Shown here: positions 16,853 through 25,062 of the stretch, one piece after another | Position numbering within the stretch: position 1 is the first letter of the stretch | Layout: each line of letters opens with the position of its first letter | Assembly: GCF_001613005.1 (NCBI RefSeq) | Contig: NZ_BDBN01000022.1 | Span: forward strand, 1-64,000 | Reading direction: 5' to 3' | Source: Nocardia nova NBRC 15556 | GTDB taxonomy: Bacteria; Actinomycetota; Actinomycetes; Mycobacteriales; Mycobacteriaceae | Length of the DNA stretch: 64,000 nt | Translations under genes and position numbers: made by a program | The notes under the pieces: generated by a model | Databases searched by the model: none | Told to the model about the DNA's origin: nothing | What the model saw: only the letters and a program-made list of their open reading frames with translations

Positions 16853-18220
16853 ATGGCAGCAACGAAAGTTTTCGCCGCCAGGCTGGCGGGCCTGGTGGTA
16901 CTGGGTCCGGACGGCGAGTCTATCGGCCGTCTGCGGGACGTGGTGATCTCCATCCGCTACGACCGCCAGCAACCCCGGGTGCTGGGACTACTGGTCGAAT
17001 TACCCACGCGCAAACGTATTTTCGTCCCGATGCTCCGGGTCAACGCGATCGAGCCGAACTCGGTCAACCTCAACACCGGCACCGTGAGCCTGCGCCGCTT
17101 CGAACAGCGGCCCGGCGAAATGCTGGCGTTGGCGCAGGTGCTCGACTCCAAGGTGCGCGTCGTCGATCCCGAACTCCCGGACCTGGAAGGGGTGGACGTC
17201 TTCGTCGTCGACCTCGGCATCGAACAGAGCCGCACCCGCGACTGGGTGCTCTCGCGGGTGGCGGTGCGCGGACATCGGCGCCTGGGCCGGCGACGCGAGG
17301 TGCACGTGGTCGAGTGGTCGGATGTGCGCGGGCTGACCCAGCACGAACTGAATCTGCCCGGGCAGGACGTCACCCAGCTGCTCGGCCAGTTCGAGGGCCT
17401 GCGCCCGGCCGACGTCGCGCATCTGCTGCGCGAACTGCCCGAGAAGCGCCGGATCGAATTGGCCCGGGCCCTCGACGACGAACGGCTCGCCGACGTCGTG
17501 CAGGAACTTCCGGAGAACGACCAGGTCGACGTGCTGCAGAATCTGGGCGTCGAACGCGCGGCCGACCTGCTCGAGGCGATGGACCCCGACGACGCCGCCG
17601 ACTTGCTGGGCGAGCTGCCCACCGGCGAGGCCGAGGCGCTGCTGGCGCTGATGGATCCGGAGGAATCGGAGCCGGTGCGGCGCCTGCTCGAATATTCGCC
17701 CTACACCGCGGGCGGCATGATGACGCCGCGCCCGGTGGTGCTCACGCCCGCGGCGACCGTCGCCGAGGCATTGGCCCGCATCCGCGACCCCGACCTGACC
17801 CCGGCGCTGGCGTCGATGGTGTTCGTGGTCCGCCCGCCGACCGCGACGCCGACCGGCCGCTATCTGGGTTGTGTACACACCCAGGCGCTGCTGCGGGAAC
17901 CGCCCGCGACCATGGTGGGCGGGCTGGTCGACAGCGACCTCACCCAGTTGCATCCCGATGCCGCGCTGACGGCGGTCACCCGCTACTTCGCGACCTACAA
18001 CCTGGTCTGCGGGCCGGTGGTGGACGAGGAGAATCACCTGCTCGGCGCGGTGAGCGTCGACGACGTGCTGGACCATCTGCTGCCCGAGGACTGGCGCGAA
18101 CAGGACGAGGACGCCACCGAACCGGCGAGCACGATCCATTCCATCGCGGCGGCGTCGCGCGCGGCGGCGACGGGTAACGCGGGGGCGGGTAAAGCGGCGG
18201 CCGGAAGGGCGAAAGCATGA
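16853..18220 (+). CDS. MgtE-N/CBS protein lacking the Mg2+ channel
   Basis: About 455 residues. A PRC-barrel-like N-domain (about 1-135) is followed by MgtE superhelical repeats (about 175-285, LRPADVAHLLRELPEKRR and DPDDAADLLGELP) and a CBS pair (about 290-425: GGMMTPRPVVL and DLTQLHPDAALTAV). The C-terminus is a soluble Ala-rich tail. The five-helix transmembrane channel of true MgtE is absent, so this cannot transport Mg2+ alone. A Mg2+- or nucleotide-responsive regulator of a partner membrane protein is the simplest idea. Its stop overlaps the DUF1003 membrane protein gene by four bases; the same pair occurs in mycobacteria (Rv1232c-Rv1231c). Confidence 0.83.
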   Translation: MAATKVFAARLAGLVVLGPDGESIGRLRDVVISIRYDRQQPRVLGLLVELPTRKRIFVPMLRVNAIEPNSVNLNTGTVSLRRFEQRPGEMLALAQVLDSKVRVVDPELPDLEGVDVFVVDLGIEQSRTRDWVLSRVAVRGHRRLGRRREVHVVEWSDVRGLTQHELNLPGQDVTQLLGQFEGLRPADVAHLLRELPEKRRIELARALDDERLADVVQELPENDQVDVLQNLGVERAADLLEAMDPDDAADLLGELPTGEAEALLALMDPEESEPVRRLLEYSPYTAGGMMTPRPVVLTPAATVAEALARIRDPDLTPALASMVFVVRPPTATPTGRYLGCVHTQALLREPPATMVGGLVDSDLTQLHPDAALTAVTRYFATYNLVCGPVVDEENHLLGAVSVDDVLDHLLPEDWREQDEDATEPASTIHSIAAASRAAATGNAGAGKAAAGRAKA

Positions 18221-18825
18221 GTGAGCGCAGCGAACGCGCGAGCCGCCCGGACAAGCCGATCGCCCGGGCGCGCTTGGAGACACCTGTCGAATCGCGGTTC
18301 CGATTCGAGATCGACCCCGAGGCCGTGGCGCGGGGCAGTGAGACCGTGGCCCGCTTCCTGGGGACCGGTCGTTATCTGCTGTTGCAGACGGTCGTGGTCG
18401 TGGTCTGGATCGGCCTCAACGTCTTCGCGGTCAGCCTGCAGTGGGATCCGTATCCGTTCATCCTGCTCAACCTGGCCTTCTCCACCCAGGCCGCATATGC
18501 CGCACCCCTGATCCTGCTGGCCCAGAACCGGCAGGACAACCGCGACAAGGTATCTCTCGAGGAAGATCGCCGCCGGGCGGCACAGACCAAGGCGGACACC
18601 GAATTCCTGGCCCGGGAGCTGGCGGCGCTGCGGATCGCGGTGGGCGAGGTGGCTACTCGCGACTATCTGCGCCGCGAACTCGAGGACATCAAAGACGCTC
18701 TGGCGCGGCTCCAACTCCATGCGCCTCTGGACGACGAAGATGCTGTCGAGACGGCGAAGTCCAAGAAAAGTACCGATCGAAAGAGGGGTCGAGTACCGAT
18801 TTCGCCTCAAATAGATGGCGGCTGA
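18217..18825 (+). CDS. DUF1003 membrane protein
   Basis: 202 residues. A charged N-terminus, then ETVARFLGTGRYLLLQTVVVVVW with the first transmembrane helix, a WDPYPFILLNLAFSTQAAYAAPLILLAQNR segment forming the second (given here as one family signature), and a long charged coiled-coil tail beginning RQDNRDK. This is the DUF1003 pattern. It is translationally coupled (ATGA overlap) to the MgtE-N/CBS protein, so the two probably act together at the membrane. Function unknown. Confidence 0.85.
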   Translation: MSERSERASRPDKPIARARLETPVESRFRFEIDPEAVARGSETVARFLGTGRYLLLQTVVVVVWIGLNVFAVSLQWDPYPFILLNLAFSTQAAYAAPLILLAQNRQDNRDKVSLEEDRRRAAQTKADTEFLARELAALRIAVGEVATRDYLRRELEDIKDALARLQLHAPLDDEDAVETAKSKKSTDRKRGRVPISPQIDGG

Positions 18826-18931
18826 CCGCAATTATCGATAACAAGGTGCTGACCGACAGGTAACCTGGATCACGTTGTCCGTGGCGGCCCCGCGCGAATC
18901 AGGTCGCTCAACGACTACGAGGGGATTGGTT

Positions 18932-20434
18932 GTGCCGATGCGAATATCTGGACCGATTACCGTATCGGCGCTGGTGGTTGCGGGTTTGATGGCTACAGGT
19001 TCGGCGGCGCACACGACCGCGCGAACCAGTGCGCCCAGGACGGCCGAGGCGCGCTTGGCGGCAGCAAGCTCCCCCACCGACGCCGGCAACTCCGACCCCG
19101 AGGCGGTGGGGCTGGTACCGGCCGCTCCCGAACCTCCTCGCAAACTCAGAGCTATGACGGCGCCCGCGGATGGGGCGCCGTTGTTCGGCGGTACCGTGCC
19201 GCTGCAGGACATCGCGTTGCCGGGCGGTAGCGGAGCCTTCGGAATTCCGGAGATCGTGCTCGCCGCCTATCGCAATGCCGAACTGACACTGCAGTCCTCG
19301 GAGCCGAACTGCGGTCTCAGCTGGAGCCTGCTCGCCGGGATCGGGCGCATCGAGTCCAATCACGCCGGGCACGGCCGCACCGACGCCGCGGGCACGACCA
19401 TCGGCACCATCTACGGACCGTCGCTGGACGGCACGCTGCCGGGTAACGAGGTCATCAAGGCCGCCGACGGCAATTTCGTGCGGGCGGTCGGCCCGATGCA
19501 GTTCCTGCCCGGCACCTGGTCGCTGTACGCGTCCGACGGTAACGGCGACGGCGTCGCGGATCCGAACAACGTCTTCGACGCGTCGCTGGCCGCGGGCAAG
19601 TACCTGTGCTCGGGCGGGCTGAATCTGCGTGACCCGCAGCAGGAACTGCGCGCGGTCCTGCGCTACAACAACTCGATGGCCTACGCCGCCAACGTGCTGA
19701 GCTGGGCCAATGCCTACAAGACCGGCGGCGCGCCGACCCAGGTGCAGATCTCGCCCGATCTGATTCCGCCGGGCACGATGCAGGCCCCGCCCGCGGGCCC
19801 GGACATCCTCGCCGCCAACGGCAGCATTCCGACCACCACCGCGCCGCCGTCGCAGGCCACCACCACCGCGCCGACGCCGCAGCAGCCGACCCAAGTGATG
19901 ATCAATATTCCGGGGCTGCCGCCGATTCCGTGCGGCATCTTCTGCCCGCCGCCGAAGCCGAATCCGTGCGACCCGGCCGTGGTGCCGGCGCCGATGCCGC
20001 AACCCGGGCAACCCGCACAACCGGCCGCACCCGCGCAGACTCAGCGCTGGGCGGCGGGCGACCCGGTGCGCCCGATCGATCCGCAGGCCGCCGAGGGCAA
20101 GCCCATCGATCCGAACGCGCCCGCGAATCAGAATGCGGCCCCGGCCGATCCGAACGCACCGAAGCCGGCGGCCCCGGCGTGCACGCAGCCGCAGGGCCAA
20201 CCGGCGCCCGGCAGCCAGCCCGGGGCACCGGCACAGCCGGACGGGGCACCGGCACCGGCCGCGCCCGAGCAGCAGTCGCAAACGCCTTCCAAGACACCGG
20301 AACCCGGCCCGGAGGCTGCCGCGCCGGCACCGGCGGCGCCGCCGAGCCCGACCCAGCAGCCGGGAATCACGCTGCCGTTCGGAATCGTCGTCCCGCTGCC
20401 CGTCCTGCCGGGTCCGCCGGCGCCGCCGCAGTAG
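18932..20434 (+). CDS. Secreted lytic transglycosylase with Pro-rich tail
   Basis: About 500 residues. Signal peptide, then a variable linker, then a MltB/GH103-like catalytic domain (about 100-290). The catalytic Glu is in GIGRIESNH, followed by GPMQFLPGTW, an Asp/Asn-rich loop DGNGDGVADP, and LRYNNSMAYAANV. The remaining 200 residues are Pro/Ala-rich with two small CGIFCPP/CDP Cys motifs and no fold. It cleaves peptidoglycan glycan strands outside the membrane. The GTG at 18932 is preferred because GGGG lies seven bases before it; an ATG two codons later is possible. It is the first of a tandem pair and is followed by a clean terminator. Confidence 0.85.
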   Translation: MPMRISGPITVSALVVAGLMATGSAAHTTARTSAPRTAEARLAAASSPTDAGNSDPEAVGLVPAAPEPPRKLRAMTAPADGAPLFGGTVPLQDIALPGGSGAFGIPEIVLAAYRNAELTLQSSEPNCGLSWSLLAGIGRIESNHAGHGRTDAAGTTIGTIYGPSLDGTLPGNEVIKAADGNFVRAVGPMQFLPGTWSLYASDGNGDGVADPNNVFDASLAAGKYLCSGGLNLRDPQQELRAVLRYNNSMAYAANVLSWANAYKTGGAPTQVQISPDLIPPGTMQAPPAGPDILAANGSIPTTTAPPSQATTTAPTPQQPTQVMINIPGLPPIPCGIFCPPPKPNPCDPAVVPAPMPQPGQPAQPAAPAQTQRWAAGDPVRPIDPQAAEGKPIDPNAPANQNAAPADPNAPKPAAPACTQPQGQPAPGSQPGAPAQPDGAPAPAAPEQQSQTPSKTPEPGPEAAAPAPAAPPSPTQQPGITLPFGIVVPLPVLPGPPAPPQ

Positions 20435-20456
20435 TCGCTCGATACCCTCGCCCGAT

Positions 20457-20486
20457 CCGAAACCCCCGCTGAGACGGGGGTTTCGG
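20457..20486 (+). terminator. Hairpin terminator after first transglycosylase
   Basis: A perfect 12-base stem, CCGAAACCCCCG and complement, with a 6-base loop, 22 bases after the stop codon. It separates the two transglycosylase genes into different transcripts. Confidence 0.82.
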
Positions 20487-20503
20487 CGTAAACGGGAGAG
20501 GCG

Positions 20504-20544
20504 GTCACGAAGCAGTAACGAAAAGGTCTCGGATGCGGTAATCT
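20504..20544 (+). promoter_or_regulatory. MtrA-like direct repeat and promoter
   Basis: GTCACG (20504) and GTAACG (20515) are direct repeats exactly 11 bases apart, resembling the GTMAC-type sites bound by MtrA in actinobacteria. TAATCT at 20539 is a good -10 element. The site lies about 80 bases before the second transglycosylase gene. MtrA is known to control cell-wall hydrolase genes, which fits. Confidence 0.45.
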
Positions 20545-20597
20545 GATCTCGTTGTGTCACGAAAAGCTCACAGCGAGCATTGGAGGGTCACCACATC

Positions 20598-21434
20598 GTG
20601 GGACGTCACCGTAAGCAGCCGGCCACCCCTGTCCGGCGCGGATCCGTTATCGCTCTGACCGGACTCGTCCCCGCGGGACTCGTCGCCGTCGGCGCCTCTG
20701 CCGCCGAGGTCAACACCGGCGAATTCACCGCTGTGGCTCTGCCGCAACACACTCCGGACGCCCAGCAGGCCGTCGACCAGCAGGCCGCGCCGGACGAAAT
20801 GATGCGCGCCGCAAAGCATCCCGGCCCGCCGATCGTGAAAACCGTTGCGCAGCCGGAAGGCCGGGTCGCCGCCGATCTGCCGCCGGGACCGAACGGTATG
20901 CCCGGCATCGCCTACGCGGCCTACCAGAACGCGGAACGCATTCTGGCCCAGGAGGAACCGGACTGCCACATGCCGTGGTCGGTGCTGGCCGGTATCGGAC
21001 AGGTCGAATCGCATCACGCCTACGGCAAGGCCGATTCCAAGGGCGTCGCGCTCGACCCGATCTACGGGCCCGTTCTCGACGGCAGCCTGGCGGGCAACAA
21101 CGTCGTGCACGCGAACGGCGACGACCTCGACGGCGGTATGCAGGGCTTCACCCGGGCGGTCGGCCCGATGCAGTTCCTGCCCGAGACGTGGCGCAAATTC
21201 GCCGGAGACGGCGACGGCGACGGCATCGCCGATCCGCAGAATCTGTTCGACGCCGCCCTGACCGCGGGCAACTACCTCTGCTCGGGCGGACTGAACATGA
21301 CGGATCTGTCGCAGCAGTCCAAGGCGATCATGCGCTACAACAACTCGATGGCCTACGTCGCCAATGTGATGGCATGGGAGGTCGCGTACCGCACGGGTGT
21401 GGCGCCCAAGCCCAGCCAGCTGCCGCGAATCTGA
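20598..21434 (+). CDS. Secreted lytic transglycosylase, second copy
   Basis: About 278 residues. A basic start, then the signal helix SVIALTGLVPAGLVAVGASA. The catalytic domain (about 95-275) is closely related to the preceding gene, with Glu in GIGQVESHHAYG, GPMQFLPETW, DGDGDGIADP and MRYNNSMAYVANV. It ends directly after the domain and has no Pro-rich tail. It acts on peptidoglycan outside the membrane. The GTG at 20598 is chosen because GGAGGG lies ten bases upstream; a TTG six codons earlier is in frame but overlaps that ribosome site. It has its own promoter with an MtrA-like repeat. Confidence 0.85.
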   Translation: MGRHRKQPATPVRRGSVIALTGLVPAGLVAVGASAAEVNTGEFTAVALPQHTPDAQQAVDQQAAPDEMMRAAKHPGPPIVKTVAQPEGRVAADLPPGPNGMPGIAYAAYQNAERILAQEEPDCHMPWSVLAGIGQVESHHAYGKADSKGVALDPIYGPVLDGSLAGNNVVHANGDDLDGGMQGFTRAVGPMQFLPETWRKFAGDGDGDGIADPQNLFDAALTAGNYLCSGGLNMTDLSQQSKAIMRYNNSMAYVANVMAWEVAYRTGVAPKPSQLPRI

Positions 21435-21452
21435 GCCGGACAGTGACGGGGC

Positions 21453-21563
21453 CAGGCTGCCGCCTCCGGCCCCGTCGCTCCGGTCGCTGTGTCTATGGCG
21501 ACCTACGCGGCGGCCTCCGGGGTTACGCAGGCTGCCGCCTCCGGCCCCGTCGCTCCGGTCGCT
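21453..21563 (+). repeat. 36-base perfect direct repeat pair
   Basis: Identical 36-base copies at 21453-21488 and 21528-21563 (start-to-start 75 bases), each containing GCCGCCTCCGGCCCCGTCGC and CTCCGGTCGCT. They fill the gap between the second transglycosylase and mrp. A degenerate relative (GCCTCCGCTTCGCTCCGG) is found near 38958. They are probably a dispersed intergenic repeat, not coding. Confidence 0.85.
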
Positions 21564-21575
21564 AGACTCACGGCT

Positions 21576-22712
21576 ATGCCAGTGGTTACGGAAACGGATG
21601 TGCGGGGCGCGCTCGCAAAGGTGGACGACCCGGAGATCCGCAAGCCGATCACCGAACTCGGCATGGTCAAGAGCGTCTCGGTCCGCGACGACAGCAGTGT
21701 GCACGTCGAGATCTATCTGACGACCGCGGCCTGCCCGCTGCGCACCAAGCTCACCGAGATGGTCACCAAGGCGGTAGCCGACGTCGCGGGCGTCGGTGCC
21801 GTAACCGTCGACCTCGATGTGATGAGCGACGAGCAGCGCACCGAACTGCGCAAGCAGCTGCGCGGCGATTCCGCCGACCCGGTGATCCCGTTCGCCCAGC
21901 CCGGATCGCTGACCCGCGTGTACGCGGTCGCCTCCGGTAAGGGCGGTGTCGGAAAGTCGAGCGTCACGGTCAATCTCGCGGCCGCGCTCGCCGCGCGCGG
22001 TCTGTCGGTCGGCGTCCTGGACGCCGATATCTACGGCCACTCCGTACCGCGCATGCTCGGCACGGACCAGCGGCCCACGCAGGTCGAGCGGATGATCATG
22101 CCGCCGGTCGCCCACGACGTGAAGGTCATCTCGATCGCCATGTTCACCCAGGGCAATACCCCGGTGGTGTGGCGCGGCCCGATGCTGCACCGGGCGCTGC
22201 AGCAGTTCCTGGCCGACGTGTTCTGGGGCGATCTGGACGTGCTGCTGCTGGACCTGCCGCCCGGCACCGGTGACGTCGCGATCTCCATCGCTCAGCTCAT
22301 TCCCAACGCCGAGATCCTGGTGGTGACCACGCCGCAGCCCGCCGCCGCCGAGGTCGCCGAACGGGCCGGGGCCATCGCCCTGCAGACCCGCCAGCGCATC
22401 GCCGGTGTGGTGGAGAACATGTCGTGGCTGGATCTGCCCGACGGATCCCGCATGGAGCTCTACGGGTCGGGCGGCGGCCAGGCCGTCGCCGACCGGCTCA
22501 CCCGCGCGGTCGGCGCCGAGGTGCCACTGCTCGGCCAGATCCCGATCACCCAGGAATTGCGCGAGGCCGGTGACGAGGGCACCCCGATCGTGCTGAGCGA
22601 CCCGGAAAACCCCGCGGCACAGGCCCTTCAAGGGATCGCCGATAAATTGGCGGTGCGCCGCCGCGGGCTGGCGGGCATGTCGCTGGGCATCGACACCACC
22701 CGTCACCTGTAG
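21576..22712 (+). CDS. mrp: Mrp/ApbC P-loop iron-sulfur carrier
   Basis: About 378 residues. An N-terminal MIP18/DUF59 domain (about 8-85, with DPEIRKPITELGMV and Cys in TTAACPLR) is followed by a deviant Walker A ATPase domain, ASGKGGVGKSS, and DADIYGHS and LLLDLPPGTGDVA. Mrp proteins bind and transfer Fe-S clusters to target enzymes. The usual C-terminal CxxC cluster site is not present; VVENMSWLDLPDG stands where many homologs carry it, as in actinobacterial forms. The start ATG at 21576 follows the second 36-base repeat; an upstream frame extension lies inside the repeat and is not protein-like. Confidence 0.9.
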   Translation: MPVVTETDVRGALAKVDDPEIRKPITELGMVKSVSVRDDSSVHVEIYLTTAACPLRTKLTEMVTKAVADVAGVGAVTVDLDVMSDEQRTELRKQLRGDSADPVIPFAQPGSLTRVYAVASGKGGVGKSSVTVNLAAALAARGLSVGVLDADIYGHSVPRMLGTDQRPTQVERMIMPPVAHDVKVISIAMFTQGNTPVVWRGPMLHRALQQFLADVFWGDLDVLLLDLPPGTGDVAISIAQLIPNAEILVVTTPQPAAAEVAERAGAIALQTRQRIAGVVENMSWLDLPDGSRMELYGSGGGQAVADRLTRAVGAEVPLLGQIPITQELREAGDEGTPIVLSDPENPAAQALQGIADKLAVRRRGLAGMSLGIDTTRHL

Positions 22713-22774
22713 GGCGGTACCGGCCCGCCACAGCTGCCGAGATCGCTGTCGGTGTCGCCACCTAAGCTCGACCT

Positions 22775-24004
22775 ATGCTCACGCTGCTGTTGTACGTGCT
22801 CATCGTCGGCTTGGTGGCCGCGTTGCTGTTCCTGGTGGCCAGTGCGGTGTTCGGGCGCGGGGAGGAATTGGGGCCGCTGCCGGAGGGGACAACGGTGACG
22901 GTTCTGCCCGCCGCGGGTATTCGCGGCTCGGATGTGCGCGCGTTGCGGTTCCAGCAGGTGTTCCGGGGATACAAGGCGGGCGAGGTCGACTGGGCGCTGA
23001 GCCGATTGGCCGCCCGGATCGACGAGCTGGAAATGCAACTCGAGCGCAGCCGCAGCACCTACCCATCCGCCGCCGGAGAACCCGAAATCACACCGGCGCA
23101 ACCGAATACGGGAACCACGCTCCCTCCCACGGACACGCCCCCGGCCGCCGGCAACGCCACGACCACCAACTTCAGCACCGGAACCTTCTTCGGCGGCGCC
23201 ACCTTCGCCGGTCCCGGCAGCGCGAATCCCAACGGCCTGGGCGGACCGGCTCCGGCCGGTCCGGGTACCCCGGCTGTCGGCGGTGCGACCGGTCAGATTC
23301 CTGCCGATAGCTCCGGCAGCGGCTTCACCCTCGGCGCGAGCTCCACCTCCAGCACCGGCTCTGCCCCCGGCGCAGGCTTCACACCCGGCGCGGGCTCTAC
23401 CCCCGCCGCCGGCTTCACCCCCGCCGCCGGCTTCACCCCCGGGGCGGGACCTATCCCTGGCGCGGGCTTGACCCCGGGCGCGGGCTTCACCTCTGGCGCG
23501 GGCTTCGCCCCCGGCGTCGGTTTCGGCAGCCTGCCCGCCGGGGCGGGAATGCCCACCGGCACCGCCCTCCCCGGAACCGGCTACCCGGTGAACGGATATG
23601 CACCGGCCATCGGTACCGCCTTGACCGTCGCGGGCCCTCACGCCGCCACACCCACCGGGTCCACTGTCGGTGAGCCAGGCAGCATCGGGCAGGCCCCCGG
23701 CACGGTCGGTGTCGCTTCACCGACCGACGCCGCCGCGCAAGCAGCGGGCTCCGTCGAGCAGGGCACCACCCCGCAGGCTTCCGCCGGGCACGACGGGGTG
23801 GCGCCGACCGACCGGTCGACGACCGTCCGCCCCGAGTCGGAGACCACGAGCGAAGCGGGAGTGGCCGGAACCACCGGTTACATCGCTCCCCCCGGACCGG
23901 ACTCGACGACCGGATTCGCCCCGGCGAGGGAGACACCCGCGACCGGCTGGGCGCCGCCGCCGTTACCGGGAGACCCCCCTTCGGCCGCCGGAGGGCCTCG
24001 ATGA
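22775..24004 (+). CDS. DivIVA-domain membrane protein with hexapeptide repeats
   Basis: 409 residues. TM helix at 3-25, then a short DivIVA-like domain (RFQQVFRGYKAGEVDWALSR, about 58-77, and a coiled coil to about 93). The remaining 310 residues are low-complexity Thr/Pro/Gly/Ala. Nine hexapeptides of the type GFTPGA lie at about 195-248. The mycobacterial counterpart (Rv1209) is only about 120 residues, so the tail is an extension. DivIVA modules sense membrane curvature at poles and septa. Its stop overlaps the tagA start by four bases. Confidence 0.82.
   Translation: MLTLLLYVLIVGLVAALLFLVASAVFGRGEELGPLPEGTTVTVLPAAGIRGSDVRALRFQQVFRGYKAGEVDWALSRLAARIDELEMQLERSRSTYPSAAGEPEITPAQPNTGTTLPPTDTPPAAGNATTTNFSTGTFFGGATFAGPGSANPNGLGGPAPAGPGTPAVGGATGQIPADSSGSGFTLGASSTSSTGSAPGAGFTPGAGSTPAAGFTPAAGFTPGAGPIPGAGLTPGAGFTSGAGFAPGVGFGSLPAGAGMPTGTALPGTGYPVNGYAPAIGTALTVAGPHAATPTGSTVGEPGSIGQAPGTVGVASPTDAAAQAAGSVEQGTTPQASAGHDGVAPTDRSTTVRPESETTSEAGVAGTTGYIAPPGPDSTTGFAPARETPATGWAPPPLPGDPPSAAGGPR
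23357..23518 (+). repeat. Nine 18-base coding repeats (GFTPGA type)
   Basis: Nine in-frame 18-base units encode GSAPGA, GFTPGA, GSTPAA, GFTPAA, GFTPGA, GPIPGA, GLTPGA, GFTSGA and GFAPGV inside the DivIVA-domain protein. Units 4 and 5 are nearly identical at DNA level, pointing to recent slippage or unequal exchange. Confidence 0.9.
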
Positions 24005-24573
24005 GCGTCGAGGCGGTGGTGGACGACGGGAAGGTGCGCTGCGGCTGGTCGCAGTCCTCGCAGCTCTACCGGGACTATCACGACACCGAGTGGGGCCGGC
24101 CGCTGCACGGCGACGACGCGCTGTTCGAGCGGATGTGTCTCGAGGCGTTCCAGTCCGGGCTGTCCTGGATCACGATCCTGCGCAAGCGGCCGGCGTTCCG
24201 GGCGGCCTTCGCCGGATTCGCCATCGACCGGGTGGCCGAATTCGGGGACGACGATGTGGAGCGGCTCCTGGCCGATCCAGGCATCGTGCGCAATCGCGCC
24301 AAAATCCTTGCGTGTGTCGCCAATGCCCGGGTTGCACGGGAGTTGAGCCCCGGGCTGGACGAGCTGCTCTGGTCGTTCGCGCCGCCCGCTCGCCCGCGCC
24401 CGCGCGAACTGTCCGACGTGCCCGCCGTCACACCCGAATCCGTCGCTCTCGCAAGAGAACTCAAGAAGCGCGGGTTCCGGTTCGTAGGTCCGACCACGGC
24501 GTACGCATTGATGCAGGCGACCGGAATGGTCGATGACCATCTGGCCGATTGCTGGGTCGATCTGCGGCGTTGA
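24001..24573 (+). CDS. tagA: DNA-3-methyladenine glycosylase I
   Basis: 190 residues, the normal length. The zinc-binding quartet of the TagI family is present: CGW near residue 14 and YHDTEWG near 27, then HLADCW near the C-terminus. Also visible are LFERMCLEAFQSGLSW (with the substrate Glu), ILRKRPAFR and RNRAKI. It removes 3-methyladenine from alkylated DNA in base-excision repair. It is coupled to the DivIVA-domain gene by an ATGA overlap. The order DivIVA-domain, tagA, DUF3117 is the same as Rv1209-Rv1211. Confidence 0.94.
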   Translation: MSVEAVVDDGKVRCGWSQSSQLYRDYHDTEWGRPLHGDDALFERMCLEAFQSGLSWITILRKRPAFRAAFAGFAIDRVAEFGDDDVERLLADPGIVRNRAKILACVANARVARELSPGLDELLWSFAPPARPRPRELSDVPAVTPESVALARELKKRGFRFVGPTTAYALMQATGMVDDHLADCWVDLRR

Positions 24574-24753
24574 TCACGCGCCACGCCGGTCGGTTTTCGA
24601 ACTCAGGTACCCGGCCGGTTCGCTGATAAGGAAGAATAGGCGTGGTGCAGCCCAACCGGACATGCCTGTCGCGTCCGGCGGCTGCCTGTTGGTGACAACA
24701 CATTAGTTCCGAGAAGTGCGCAGCAGACCGCGCGGATCTGGAGGGAGCAGAGG

Positions 24754-24921
24754 ATGGCGGCCATGAAGCCCCGCACCGGGGACGGTCCCCTCGAGGCAAC
24801 CAAGGAAGGGCGTGGAATCGTCATGCGGGTTCCACTCGAGGGTGGCGGGCGTTTGGTCGTCGAGCTCACGCCGGAGGAAGCGGCAGCTCTCGGTAAAGAG
24901 CTCACCGCGGTCACCAGCTAG
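24754..24921 (+). CDS. DUF3117 mini-protein
   Basis: 55 residues starting MAAMKPRTGDGPLEATKEGR and ending in LGKELTAVTS, with a central VMRVPLEGGGRLVVELTPEE. This is the highly conserved actinobacterial DUF3117 (Rv1211 family). The ribosome site GGAGGGAG lies about eight bases upstream of the ATG. The upstream 180 bases have no gene and should hold its promoter. The protein is compact and strand-rich; its function is unknown. Confidence 0.92.
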   Translation: MAAMKPRTGDGPLEATKEGRGIVMRVPLEGGGRLVVELTPEEAAALGKELTAVTS

Positions 24922-25062
24922 CCGCTCGACCCAACGAAATACACCGGTGATGAAATTGCCGGCGCGAACCCGCGCGCGCAGATCCGGCCGGGTCACCGGC
25001 TGGATCTGCGCCCGTCGCGTCGGCCTCCTCGGCCGGGCGGCCGAGAATGCCCGGCGGATCGT

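Noticed and set aside
21489..21575. N-terminal extension of mrp
   Set aside because: It runs through the 36-base repeat and gives low-complexity sequence; the ATG at 21576 begins the conserved protein.
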